64,000 nucleotides of DNA from Dawidia cretensis (lineage in GTDB: Bacteria; Bacteroidota; Bacteroidia; Cytophagales; Cyclobacteriaceae), in contig NZ_JAHESE010000003.1 of NCBI RefSeq assembly GCF_018598175.1, forward strand, positions 1-64,000. Reading direction: 5' to 3'. Numbering within the stretch: position 1 is the first letter of the stretch; every line of letters starts with the position of its first letter. This document shows, piece after piece, positions 27,469-36,686 of the stretch. The position numbers and the translations under genes were made by a program. The notes beneath the pieces are model-generated. The model was not told the DNA's origin and ran no database searches. It saw only the letters and a program-made list of their open reading frames with translations.

Positions 27469-30417
27469 ATGTATATACAACGGTTTCTTTATAAGGTCGT
27501 GTGCCTTGGGGTTTTGTGTGTTGGCGTGGCGGGTATCGCATTTGGCCAACATACCAGAGTGGATCTAAAGAGCTCGGCGCAGCAGGTGTGGCGGGTGAAG
27601 TCGCAACGCGAGGTCGGAATGGATCTTCGCGGACTCTTTGAGAATTTTAAAGCAGATGGATGGGTGACGGCCGTGGTGCCGGGCACGGTGTATACGGCGT
27701 ATGTCGCCGCGGGTCTGGAGAAAGACCCCAACTATGCCGACAACATCTGGAAGGCGGACAAAGCAAAGTTCGATCAGCCGTATTGGTATGTGACGCAGTT
27801 CGCAGTACCGGCATCGTTGAAAGGCGAGATTCTGTGGTTGAATTTAGAGGGTATCAACCGCCAGGGTGAGATTTATCTCAACGGCGAGAAGCTGGGCGCG
27901 CTGGATGGTTTTATGCAGCGTGGTAAATATGACATTACCCGGATCGTCCGTGCCTCGGGCGCCAATACCTTGGCCGTGCTGGTATCGCCGCCGCGGCATC
28001 CCATGGCGAATGCGGCGTCGCCCACGTATGTTTCCAGCGGTGGCTGGGACTGGATGCCCTATATACCGGGCTTGAATGCAGGCATTACGGACGACGTGTT
28101 CCTGAGCTCTTCGGGTGCGCTGACGATTCAGGATCCGTGGATCCGGACGCAGTTGCCGACGAATGCTACGGCGTTTCTGTCGGTAGCGCTGGATGTGAGG
28201 AACAATACCGATGTGCAGCGTACGGCCGTCGTGAGAGGTGTGATCAATCCGGGTAATATTGTCTTTGAAGAAAAAATTAACATAGGGGCTAATAGCACGA
28301 CGCAGGTAAAGCTTGACAAGCGGCACTTCTCCCAACTGGTTGTGCACAATCCGAAGCTGTGGTGGCCTAACGGTTATGGTGATCCCAATCTGTATACCTG
28401 CGTGTTTAACGTGGTAGAGAACGATAGAACTTCGGATACAAAACAGATGAAGTTTGGTATTAAGCAATACAGCTATGATACACTCGGACAGGTGTTGCAT
28501 ATTTCCATCAACGGCACACGCGTGTTTGTGAAGGGTGGGAACTGGAGCATGTCGGAGTACATGCTGCGGTGTCGTGGTGAGGAGTATGATACAAAGGTGC
28601 GCCTGCACCGGGAGATGAATTTTAATATGATCCGTAATTGGATCGGTTCGACGACCGACGAGGAGTTTTATGAAGCGTGCGACAAGTACGGCATTATGGT
28701 GTGGGATGACTTTTGGTTGAATTCCAATCCCAGCCTGCCGCGTGACGTGAGCAACTTCAATGCGAATGCGATTGAGAAGATTGTACGGTTCCGGAATCAC
28801 CCATCTATTGCCGTGTGGTGTGCCGACAATGAAGGCTGGCCGGAAGCACCGCTGAATAAGTGGCTGGAGGAAGATGTACGTGCTTTTGATGGCGGTGACC
28901 GGTATTACCAGGCAAACTCGCACGCCGACAACCTGTCGGGTAGCGGCCCGTGGGCCAACCGTGATCCACGGTATTATTTTACGGAGAATCCTACAGGCCT
29001 GGGTGGAAACGATGGGTGGGGTTTTCGTACTGAGCTGGGGAGCGCAATATTTACGAATGTGGAGAGCTTTAAGAAGTTTATACCCAAGGAGCATTGGTGG
29101 CCACGCAACGATATGTGGGAAAAGCACTTCTTCGGCAACTGGGCGTTTAACGCCGATGCGGATGGTTATGACCGCAGCATCGAGACACGCTATGGCAAGC
29201 CATCGAATATAGAAGAGTATTGTCGACGGGCGCAGCTGGTAAATATCGAAACCAATAAGGCGATGTACGAAGGGTGGCAGGATCGTATTTGGAACGATGC
29301 GTCCGGTCTTATGACCTGGACGAGCAACGCCGGCTTGCCGACATTTATCTGGCAGACGTATGATTATTACTATGACCTCACGGGCGCGTATTGGGGTATT
29401 AGAAGTGCGTGCGAGCCGGTGCATATTCAATGGAATCCGGTGAGTGATGCGGTGAAGGTGGTGAATACTACCCGCAAGGACGTGGAAGGGCTGACGGCGG
29501 AAGCGATGATTTATAACCTCGATGGTAAGGTCGTTGATAAGTATACGCTTTCACAAAAGGTGGATGCTTTGTCAAATGCTGCTGCGTATTGCTTCGCCTT
29601 GCCGTTTGGTGGCGAGCGGGGTGACCTGGCAAAAGGAAGGCCTGTGGTGGCTTCTTCGACGGAGACCGGCCGCGGTGAGGCGATTACCGATGGGGATGAG
29701 AATACGCGCTGGGCGAGTGCGGCGCGGGATCATGAGTGGGTATATGTTGACCTTGGAAATAAGGAGCCGATCAGTGGTGTGCGGGTGAAGTGGGAGACGG
29801 CGTATGCGAAAGTATATAAGATTCAGGTGTCGGACGATGCTTCGAGCTGGAAAGATGCGGCTACGGTAAATTATGGTAAGGAAGGCGTGCAAGATGTGGC
29901 TTTTGCGGATGATGCCGAGGCACGCTATGTGCGGGTGTACGGCGTGGAGCGGGGGAGTGGTTGGGGTTATTCGCTGTATGACTTGAAAGTATATGGTGGT
30001 GCGCCGAAGAACAACGGATTGACGCCCGTACATTTTATTAAGCTGCGCTTGAAGGATAAGACGGGTAAGGTTGTGTCGGAGAACTTCTACTGGCGCGGAA
30101 ATAAGCGCAAGGACTTTACAGCGTTGAATTCGTTGAAGCCGGTGGACCTGAAGGTTGTATCGAGTGCGGAGAAGGTGAACGGGAAACAGGTGGTGAAGGC
30201 GCAGATCGTGAATGGGAAGACGGGCGTGGCGTTTGCTGTGCGCGTGCAGGTGTTGAACGCGCGGACGGGTGAACAGGTGCTACCGGCGTTTATTAGTGAC
30301 GGGTATTTTACGTTGATGCCGGGGGAGAGTAGGAATGTGGAAGTGGAGTTTGACGCGGCGCTGGTGAGCAATGATGGGTTTAAGGTGGTGGCGGAGCCGT
30401 ATAATAGCGTGAGGTGA
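27469..30417 (+). CDS. Glycoside hydrolase family 2, beta-mannosidase/exo-glucosaminidase-like, with inserted F5/8 module
   Basis: The start is ATG 27469 (MYIQRFLYKVV), followed by a signal peptide ending in AFGQ; the protein has 982 residues. It has a GH2 sugar-binding domain (LEGINRQGEIYLNGEKLG), an Ig-like domain (PKLWWPNGYGDPNLY) and a TIM barrel (FVKGGNWSMSEYML, RNWIGSTTDEEFYEACDKYGIMVWDDF). The likely acid/base is Glu455 in CADNEG and the likely nucleophile Glu522 in FRTELGS. An F5/8 type C (CBM32-like) module at about 720-843 interrupts the last Ig-like domain, which resumes with HFIKLRLKDKTGKVVSENFYWRG. Family members cleave beta-mannosides or glucosaminides. The exact substrate is not determined by the sequence. 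Confidence 0.92.
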   Translation: MYIQRFLYKVVCLGVLCVGVAGIAFGQHTRVDLKSSAQQVWRVKSQREVGMDLRGLFENFKADGWVTAVVPGTVYTAYVAAGLEKDPNYADNIWKADKAKFDQPYWYVTQFAVPASLKGEILWLNLEGINRQGEIYLNGEKLGALDGFMQRGKYDITRIVRASGANTLAVLVSPPRHPMANAASPTYVSSGGWDWMPYIPGLNAGITDDVFLSSSGALTIQDPWIRTQLPTNATAFLSVALDVRNNTDVQRTAVVRGVINPGNIVFEEKINIGANSTTQVKLDKRHFSQLVVHNPKLWWPNGYGDPNLYTCVFNVVENDRTSDTKQMKFGIKQYSYDTLGQVLHISINGTRVFVKGGNWSMSEYMLRCRGEEYDTKVRLHREMNFNMIRNWIGSTTDEEFYEACDKYGIMVWDDFWLNSNPSLPRDVSNFNANAIEKIVRFRNHPSIAVWCADNEGWPEAPLNKWLEEDVRAFDGGDRYYQANSHADNLSGSGPWANRDPRYYFTENPTGLGGNDGWGFRTELGSAIFTNVESFKKFIPKEHWWPRNDMWEKHFFGNWAFNADADGYDRSIETRYGKPSNIEEYCRRAQLVNIETNKAMYEGWQDRIWNDASGLMTWTSNAGLPTFIWQTYDYYYDLTGAYWGIRSACEPVHIQWNPVSDAVKVVNTTRKDVEGLTAEAMIYNLDGKVVDKYTLSQKVDALSNAAAYCFALPFGGERGDLAKGRPVVASSTETGRGEAITDGDENTRWASAARDHEWVYVDLGNKEPISGVRVKWETAYAKVYKIQVSDDASSWKDAATVNYGKEGVQDVAFADDAEARYVRVYGVERGSGWGYSLYDLKVYGGAPKNNGLTPVHFIKLRLKDKTGKVVSENFYWRGNKRKDFTALNSLKPVDLKVVSSAEKVNGKQVVKAQIVNGKTGVAFAVRVQVLNARTGEQVLPAFISDGYFTLMPGESRNVEVEFDAALVSNDGFKVVAEPYNSVR

Positions 30418-30751
30418 GATTCGTTACTAGCGCAACTTTAATGTAAAGGGGAAGGTATAAGGCCTTCCTCTTTTTTTATAGTCCATGGTTAAGAGATAGT
30501 TGCGCGACGGTCGCGCTGGAGTGATAGTAAATATTGTTACGAATTGCCTTTACCCCGAAATGGGTTTTGAGAGCTACTCAGAAGCATATGGAGGCTGAGA
30601 ACGAGTGTCATTATAAAAGAAAGTTCCTAAAGAGCGTTTTGAAGGTCATTTGTTTTTTTTTTTAGCTTTTCGAATCTTTTAGTTTTACAATACGTTTGTG
30701 TATTCTAGACGCAAATTAATTGCGTTATTAATTTTATTTAACCCAATTTCA
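30418..30751. other. AT-rich intergenic stretch with terminator
   Basis: These 334 bases hold the terminator at 30447-30477 and become strongly AT-rich towards the next gene, including an 11-base T run near 30653-30663. No gene or RNA was recognised. Confidence 0.6.
30447..30477 (+). terminator. Intrinsic terminator after the GH2 gene
   Basis: AGGGGAAGG (30447-30455) pairs with CCTTCCTCT (30463-30471, one G-T pair) around a 7-base loop and runs into seven Ts. It closes the PUL 2 enzyme block. Confidence 0.85.
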
Positions 30752-31432
30752 ATGAAACTCATTAAATACTGTAAAACAGAACACAATCTTCTAAAAACAT
30801 GTACCACTCTTAGGCTTGGAACACTAACCGATTTTCGGGAAAACTATACGGGTGAAGATGATTTTATCAATGATGCAATGGAAGGTAGAGGATCTACGGT
30901 TGATAAAAGCGGCAATATTTATATTAATGGTTTTATAGTCCCTAACTGTTATATTTTTTGCGTCTCAACTAAGACTGTTGATGTAAGCGTTGAAAAAGAT
31001 TTCGATCCGAACTACAACGACTACTACGTGATCGACAATATTCGTCACTTTGGAAACGCGATAGCATTCTTGCTCTATCATCAGCTACTGCCAACCGATC
31101 TCGAAGAGACAGAAGTTACGAAGAAATTCACAGCCGCTGACTTTCAACAGCTTAGTATTAAAGAATTTGCAAGTCAAATTACTTATTCAGAAAGTAAGCC
31201 TACTTCGGATAATGCAATTGCATCTGCAATATTTTATAAACCCGAAAAGTACAAAGTGCAATATGAATATAGATACGCATTCATAGTCGAGCACGCTGCG
31301 CACGGTTATATTCCTGTTAAAAAGCCCGGTAAAATCATTGAGACTAGTCTCGTGAAAAATTTGATTACAGGCAATATTGATACCTCGCTCAAATGGGTAA
31401 TAAAGAATAATCTAGTTGTTAACCCTAGATAG
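30752..31432 (+). CDS. Protein of unknown function, AT-rich gene
   Basis: The start is placed at ATG 30752 (MKLIKYCKTEHNLL), giving 226 residues; upstream codons to 30698 are open but less likely. The opening resembles the DUF2971 pattern (IKYCKTEHNLLKTCTTLRLGTLTDFRENY, a short helix followed by a 'surface' strand), a family common in defence and phage contexts, but the match is weak and by eye only. The protein has no signal peptide and is presumably cytoplasmic. Its base composition is much more AT-rich than the flanking GH2 and SARP genes, which suggests recent acquisition. No function is proposed. Confidence 0.75.
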   Translation: MKLIKYCKTEHNLLKTCTTLRLGTLTDFRENYTGEDDFINDAMEGRGSTVDKSGNIYINGFIVPNCYIFCVSTKTVDVSVEKDFDPNYNDYYVIDNIRHFGNAIAFLLYHQLLPTDLEETEVTKKFTAADFQQLSIKEFASQITYSESKPTSDNAIASAIFYKPEKYKVQYEYRYAFIVEHAAHGYIPVKKPGKIIETSLVKNLITGNIDTSLKWVIKNNLVVNPR

Positions 31433-31510
31433 TAATGTGATTGCTCGAATGCGAATTAGTACAAGAAAGGCTTGCGCTTTCCCTTGATTTCTTTTCGTGA
31501 CGAAAGTTTA

Positions 31511-34120
31511 CTAGGAAATAACCTCGTCGAAAGTCTTGGGATAGCTTTCTGCATAGAGGTTTTTATACTCTTTGACAAAATGGTCGTACCACGTTTTGGC
31601 CAGGGAGTATTTTCCTTTTTTATTCAGGACGGAGCATTTAATGACCAGGGCTTCCTGGTTGATGCTGTCGTAGTGGAAGATGGTGTCGGCGATCTCTAGC
31701 AATACCCGGTCGTCTTTGGAGACGTCGAGGGTTTGGGAGTATTCCAGGAGCATGTCGATGACGCGGTTGGAGATGTCGGACTTGAAGCTGTCGAGCCAGT
31801 CGGTTTGGATGTTGGGGAGAAGGTTGCCGCGTTTTACGAAGCGGAGTAGGGTTTCGGCGGTTGGGGCCGTGAGCGGAGCTTCGGTCGATAATATGCGCGA
31901 TACGATGTGGTAGTCGCAGAGGACGTTTTCGCCGAGGGCGAGCTGGAGGTAGGCGTGGTTGTTTTCGATGGTGATGTCGCCGATCTCTTCCAGTAAGCCG
32001 CGGAGCTTTTTGATGTTTACGTTACGGTTGTTGCGGGCGCTCATGTCGCCTTTGTCGGGCCAGAGATACTCTTGCAATGTCGTCGTAGAGATGCCTTTTT
32101 CGAATTTTATGGAGTGGATCAGGATGAGCACGAACAGTTCTTTAATTGTCATCGTGAACTTGCCGGTGATGTCGTGGCCCTGTTTGTCGAATACCTGGAA
32201 GCCGCCGAAGAGGTAAATGGAGGCAATGTTCTTTTCGGATTCGTGGGCGTGGCGTGTTATGTCGTGGAGTATGGCGGCGGCTTCGGTGTGCGGAGCGGCA
32301 CCGTTGGTTGTCGGTGTGACGGCCAGGTCTTTCTTTTTGCGGCGGGCGAAGATGATGACGCCCAGCGTGATGAGCGTGCCGGTGATAAGTATAAAGCTAG
32401 CGATGCTGTAGTAGGATGCGCGTGTGATGCCCGGCGTTGTATCCTGGAATACGTCGGTGGTGCTGAGGGGCGGGTAGTTGATGGTGTAGAGGTTGATCTT
32501 GTACTGGTCAATCTCTTTGTGTGACGTTACGGCTACCAGCTGGCGTGTAGCCTTGGAGAGGAACAGGTCACAGAAGGAGTGCTCGTCGTGGAATTGGAAG
32601 GGAATCGAGTCGGCTAATACCTGCCACTCGGGATTGGACAATGAGTACTTCCGCAGCTTGATGTAGTTTTCGTATTTGTTTTTGGGGAAGCTGAGGACGT
32701 AGAAGCAGCTGTCTTCTTCGTTTACCACCAGGGAGTTCGAGAAGACAATGTCTTCTTCGCCCGGGGCAGACTTCTGTTCCCAGAGCTTGCGGATGGCGTG
32801 GGTTTTCAGATCGAATGCGTAGAGATCATAAAAGCTTTGGGGCGACAGCTCTTGTTTGCCGCTTTCGCTGCCGTAACCGCCAAAGATCAGCGCTTTGTCT
32901 TTTGATGCCATGCGGCCGAGGGCGCCCAGGTAACGCGGTGGGATGCTGCCTTGTGTTTTTACTTCGGTCCATGCGTGTGACGTGGAGTCGTAGCGCATGA
33001 ACTTGTTTTTATAGTTGAAGTGACCATAGCCGCCAAAGGTATAGACGGAACGATCAACCGGGTTGTAGAATTTATTGTTGTGCCAGTAGTTTGGCAGGTT
33101 GTAGGTTGTGTCGCCGTTCTGCCAGCGTTGGTGCTCGAAGTCGTAAGCCGAGAGGACGTTGGTGTAGAGGTCGTAGTTGACAAGAGCGTGGGTCTCGTCA
33201 ATGTATAATAACTGGTTGGCATCGGTGTAGACGGGCTTTCCCTGGTGGATGCGGGTGTGGTGCATTTTGCCGTCGGACAGGTGATAGGTATATACATGGT
33301 TCTTGTCCGTGGCGTATACCGTGCCGGTGGCGCTATTGAAGGCGACGGACGGGTAGCGCGCGATGACGAACTGTTGGGCGTGTACCCAGGTGGTGTGTTT
33401 GTCTATGAGCCATGTTGGATTTTTGGTAATGGCGACGTAGGTGTTGGTGTTGTCGTATACTTCGCCGATGCCATGGCGCCGTAAGTCCCATTGGATGGTT
33501 TTGTCGTTGACACGCTGGATGGCAACGTGACGGATGATCATGGGGGGTACGTCGGATGTATTAAAGCGGCCGAAGTCGTTGGCGCCAAAGAAGAAACGGA
33601 AGGTGCGCAGGCTGGAAAAGGGAAGCTCCTGTGTTTTGGTTTTGCCGGCCCACGACACGATCAGTTTTTTATTGCGTGTTTCGAATTTGATGGTGACGGG
33701 TGTCCATTGGAGTGGACGCAAGCCGATGTCCTGGTGGTCGTAGTGTATCTGCGGTGGGTTGTTGTTGATGATGAGGTTGAGGTCGTGGAAGTCGTCGTGT
33801 TCGGGACTCGACACGAGGTCTATATTAATAGAGTCGTTGGCAATGATGCGCAGCACGTAGCCGTAGGCGTCGATCAGGCGTTTGAATGAAAGGTCGAAAC
33901 GAATCTCGAAGTCTTCTTTGATGGTGAAGGGATCTTCGGGTGTGAGGGAGAGCGAGGTGCGTTGGTCTTTGGTGACTTCGTGTGAGGCGAACGACAGGCC
34001 ATAATCCGGAGCCGGCGTGTTGGTTTGTGTCCGGCCCTGCAGGGCCAGGAACAAGGTCAGCACGCCAATGATCAGAATCCGTACGGATGCCCGTGTCGCA
34101 ACTAAGTTTCTCCCACACAT
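31511..34120 (-). CDS. Membrane regulator: LamG-like and kelch-like sensor with SARP-like DNA-binding domain
   Basis: The 869-residue protein has an N-terminal signal or anchor segment (about 12-30). A beta-rich, concanavalin-like stretch follows (about 35-205, FEIRFDLSFKRLIDAYGYVLRI, TPVTIKFETRNKKLIVSWAGK). Next come kelch/beta-propeller-like repeats (about 230-540, with FGGYGHFNYKNKFMRYDSTSHAWTEV and IFGGYGSESG). One membrane helix lies near 570-590, followed by RRKKK. The cytoplasmic C-terminus has a winged-helix, OmpR/SARP-like region (IYLFGGFQVFDKQGHDITGKFTMTIKELFVLILIHS, LQEYLWPD, NVNIKKLRGLLEEIG) and a helical, BTAD-like tail. It looks like a one-component, membrane-bound transcription factor that senses an extracytoplasmic ligand. 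It is divergent from the GH92 gene, its likely target. Confidence 0.8.
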   Translation of the reverse strand: MCGRNLVATRASVRILIIGVLTLFLALQGRTQTNTPAPDYGLSFASHEVTKDQRTSLSLTPEDPFTIKEDFEIRFDLSFKRLIDAYGYVLRIIANDSINIDLVSSPEHDDFHDLNLIINNNPPQIHYDHQDIGLRPLQWTPVTIKFETRNKKLIVSWAGKTKTQELPFSSLRTFRFFFGANDFGRFNTSDVPPMIIRHVAIQRVNDKTIQWDLRRHGIGEVYDNTNTYVAITKNPTWLIDKHTTWVHAQQFVIARYPSVAFNSATGTVYATDKNHVYTYHLSDGKMHHTRIHQGKPVYTDANQLLYIDETHALVNYDLYTNVLSAYDFEHQRWQNGDTTYNLPNYWHNNKFYNPVDRSVYTFGGYGHFNYKNKFMRYDSTSHAWTEVKTQGSIPPRYLGALGRMASKDKALIFGGYGSESGKQELSPQSFYDLYAFDLKTHAIRKLWEQKSAPGEEDIVFSNSLVVNEEDSCFYVLSFPKNKYENYIKLRKYSLSNPEWQVLADSIPFQFHDEHSFCDLFLSKATRQLVAVTSHKEIDQYKINLYTINYPPLSTTDVFQDTTPGITRASYYSIASFILITGTLITLGVIIFARRKKKDLAVTPTTNGAAPHTEAAAILHDITRHAHESEKNIASIYLFGGFQVFDKQGHDITGKFTMTIKELFVLILIHSIKFEKGISTTTLQEYLWPDKGDMSARNNRNVNIKKLRGLLEEIGDITIENNHAYLQLALGENVLCDYHIVSRILSTEAPLTAPTAETLLRFVKRGNLLPNIQTDWLDSFKSDISNRVIDMLLEYSQTLDVSKDDRVLLEIADTIFHYDSINQEALVIKCSVLNKKGKYSLAKTWYDHFVKEYKNLYAESYPKTFDEVIS

Positions 34121-34165
34121 AAAATTTACAATAGGGACAATTTACTCAAAAAACGTCATAATTAG

Positions 34166-34183
34166 AATTAAAAAACGTTTGCA
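34166..34183. promoter_or_regulatory. Operator-like element between the SARP-like and GH92 genes
   Basis: On the minus strand the segment reads TGCAAACGTTTTTTAATT, sharing TGCAAACG with the elements at 6495-6510 and 46659-46671. It lies 77 bases before the GH92 start and 46 bases before the divergent regulator. It could control either gene. Confidence 0.45.
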
Positions 34184-34260
34184 CCGCGTGTTAAGTAGAT
34201 ATTAATCCGTTTTTAAGCGTACGCGGATATTTTCGAGCATTGCTTATTTGCAACCAGCCT

Positions 34261-36546
34261 ATGAAGATGTTTTCGGTTTTAGGGCTCCTTATTATAGTAG
34301 GAGCGATCGGTGTACGCGCGCAACCACCGCGGAAGTCACGCGCTCTTGTTTCTCACAAAGTCGATTTGGTAGACCCATTCATCGGTACGGGTGGCCATGG
34401 CCATACGTTCCCGGGCGCGACGGTGCCGTACGGTATGGTCCAGCTCAGTCCCGACACCCGTTTGAACGGCTGGGACGCCTGCTCCGGCTATCACAGTTCC
34501 GACCAGGCCATTCTCGGTTTTTCGCATACGCACCTGAGCGGTACGGGCATCGGCGACTATGGCGATATTTTGTTTATGCCGACCACGGGTGTGCAGCCGC
34601 TGACGCAAGGCACTGCCGAGACGCCCGACGCGGGATACTGTTCGGCTAAAGTACCGGGCACCGAGCGCGCGTCGCCGGGATATTACACGGTGACACTCAA
34701 AGACTATAATGTAAAAGCCGAGCTGACGGCCACGACCCGTGCGGGCATGCATCGCTATACTTTTCCGGCAGGCAGCGACGCGGGCTTAATTGTAGATGTT
34801 GGACATACGTTGCAAAGCCACCAGAACGTGGTCAATGAAATCGAAGTCATAAACGATCACGAGCTGCGCGGCCGCAAGGTGACGAAGGGCTGGGCGCGGG
34901 ATCAGCATATATATTTCCATGTGGTATTTTCCGAGCCGTTTACGTACACGTTGGCCGTCAACCAGGAATTGCTGGATGCGACTGCGCGTACTACCAACAA
35001 GACCGGAGCGAAAGCGCTGCTGAAGTTTAAGACCGGCGCCGGCAAAGCGGTGTTGGCGAAGGTGGGTATTTCCGGGGTAGACTATGATGGCGCACGCAAC
35101 AACGTTACGCGCGAGATTGCCGGCTGGGATTTCGCGGCGGTACAAACCGCGGCGGCGGCGGCCTGGGAGGAGTGGCTCGGCAAGATCGAGATCACGGGTG
35201 GCACTCCCGACCAGCAGAAAATCTTTTACACGGCGATGTATCACACGGCGATCAGCCCTAACGTTTATACGGACATCGACGGCCGTTACCGCGGTATGGA
35301 TAAGCGCACGCATGCTGCCAATGGCTCGGATAATTATACTGTTTTTTCACTGTGGGATACTTTTCGTGCGTTTCACCCGCTGATGACGATCATCAATCCG
35401 GGGCGCAACGAAGCGTGGATTCGCGCGATGGTGCGGAAGTATGAGGAGCGGGGCGTGCTGCCGATGTGGGAGCTGTCGTCCAACGAGACGGGTACGATGA
35501 TTGGTTATCACTCGGTGCCGGTGATTGTCGACTCTTACTTTAAGGGCTATCGCAATTTTGATGTGGAGAAGGCTTACCAGGCGATTGTACATTCTTCGAC
35601 CTATGATACAGTGAATGTGTCGTTCCCCGACGAGGAGATCAAACGGAACCTGATGCCGAAGGCGAAGTATTATAACCAGACACTGGGTTTTATTCCGTGC
35701 GACAAGGAAAACGAGTCAGTATCAAAGGCATTGGAATATGCTTACAACGACTGGTGTATTGCGCAGATGGCGAAGGCATTGGGCAAGACGGCGGACTATG
35801 AGAAATTCAGCGCGCGGTCGAAGCGGTATCAACTCTACTTTGATAAGAGCACGGGGTTTATGCGTGGTAAGAAGGCGGACGGTACGTGGAAGACACCGTT
35901 TGACCCTCGATTCTCAAATCACCGCGAGGATGAATATGTGGAAGGCAATGCGTACCAATGGTCATGGTTTGTGCCGCATGATGTCGACGGGTTGGTTACG
36001 CTGCACGGCGGTAAGGCTGCCTTTGCTACACGACTGGACAGTTTGTTTGCGGCCAAATCGGATCTCGCCGGTCAAAATGTGTCGGCGGATATTTCGGGGT
36101 TGATCGGCCAGTATGCGCACGGCAATGAACCGAGTCATCATATTGCGTATTTGTACAACTACATAGGCCAACCTTGGAAGACGCAGGCGTTGGTGGATCA
36201 GATTTTAACGACTCTTTATTTTAATGATCAGAATGGTTTGTCGGGCAATGAAGATTGTGGGCAGATGTCGGCCTGGTACATTTTGAGCAGCCTGGGTTTT
36301 TACCAGGTGAGCCCGGGCAACCCGACGTATACGTTGGGGCGGCCCTTGTTTGAAGAAGTCACGGTACACCTGGACGGCGGCAAGAAGTTTGTCATCAAGG
36401 CGCCGCACAACACGGCCCAGACTAAGTATGTGCAACAGGCGAAGCTGAATGGTAAGGTTTTGAGCACGCCGTTTTTTGCACATGCCGATTTGGCGAAAGG
36501 AGGAATACTGGAATTTACGATGTCTGCGCAACCGCGCGGAAAATAA
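34261..36546 (+). CDS. Glycoside hydrolase family 92 alpha-mannosidase (first copy)
   Basis: The start is ATG 34261 (MKMFSVLGLL), with a signal peptide ending in VRAQ; the protein has 761 residues, the usual GH92 length. GH92 landmarks are DLVDPFIGTGGHGHTFPGATVP, GFSHTHLSGTGIGDYGD, LPMWELSSNETGTMIGYHS (Glu404-Glu409 region), GFMRGKKADGTW, DEYVEGNAYQWSWFVPHDVDGLV, and GNEDCGQMSAWYILSSLGFY near 661-680. The family removes alpha-linked mannose by an inverting, calcium-dependent mechanism. The CGQM form of the last motif is the usual exo-alpha-mannosidase form. It follows an operator-like element and is divergent from the SARP-like regulator. Confidence 0.96.
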   Translation: MKMFSVLGLLIIVGAIGVRAQPPRKSRALVSHKVDLVDPFIGTGGHGHTFPGATVPYGMVQLSPDTRLNGWDACSGYHSSDQAILGFSHTHLSGTGIGDYGDILFMPTTGVQPLTQGTAETPDAGYCSAKVPGTERASPGYYTVTLKDYNVKAELTATTRAGMHRYTFPAGSDAGLIVDVGHTLQSHQNVVNEIEVINDHELRGRKVTKGWARDQHIYFHVVFSEPFTYTLAVNQELLDATARTTNKTGAKALLKFKTGAGKAVLAKVGISGVDYDGARNNVTREIAGWDFAAVQTAAAAAWEEWLGKIEITGGTPDQQKIFYTAMYHTAISPNVYTDIDGRYRGMDKRTHAANGSDNYTVFSLWDTFRAFHPLMTIINPGRNEAWIRAMVRKYEERGVLPMWELSSNETGTMIGYHSVPVIVDSYFKGYRNFDVEKAYQAIVHSSTYDTVNVSFPDEEIKRNLMPKAKYYNQTLGFIPCDKENESVSKALEYAYNDWCIAQMAKALGKTADYEKFSARSKRYQLYFDKSTGFMRGKKADGTWKTPFDPRFSNHREDEYVEGNAYQWSWFVPHDVDGLVTLHGGKAAFATRLDSLFAAKSDLAGQNVSADISGLIGQYAHGNEPSHHIAYLYNYIGQPWKTQALVDQILTTLYFNDQNGLSGNEDCGQMSAWYILSSLGFYQVSPGNPTYTLGRPLFEEVTVHLDGGKKFVIKAPHNTAQTKYVQQAKLNGKVLSTPFFAHADLAKGGILEFTMSAQPRGK

Positions 36547-36593
36547 GCGCGTGCCTCTCGGGTCCTACTGCTCGGATGTTTGCTGCTGTTTTT

Positions 36594-36620
36594 AGGGGAC
36601 CTGTTGTGGGTCCCCTTTTT
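36594..36620 (+). terminator. Intrinsic terminator after GH92
   Basis: AGGGGACC (36594-36601) pairs with GGTCCCCT (36609-36616) around TGTTGTG and is followed by further Ts. It separates the GH92 gene from the next two enzymes. Confidence 0.88.
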
Positions 36621-36686
36621 AATCAGCGTGAGAGCGGGAGCGGAAGCGGATGATTTTGTATGATTTAAATTATAAAATGTATTGAG

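Noticed and set aside
27844-29430. 528-codon minus-strand frame inside the GH2 gene
   Set aside because: It runs antisense to a clear GH2 enzyme and is rich in Arg, His and Ile as expected from the reverse of that gene.
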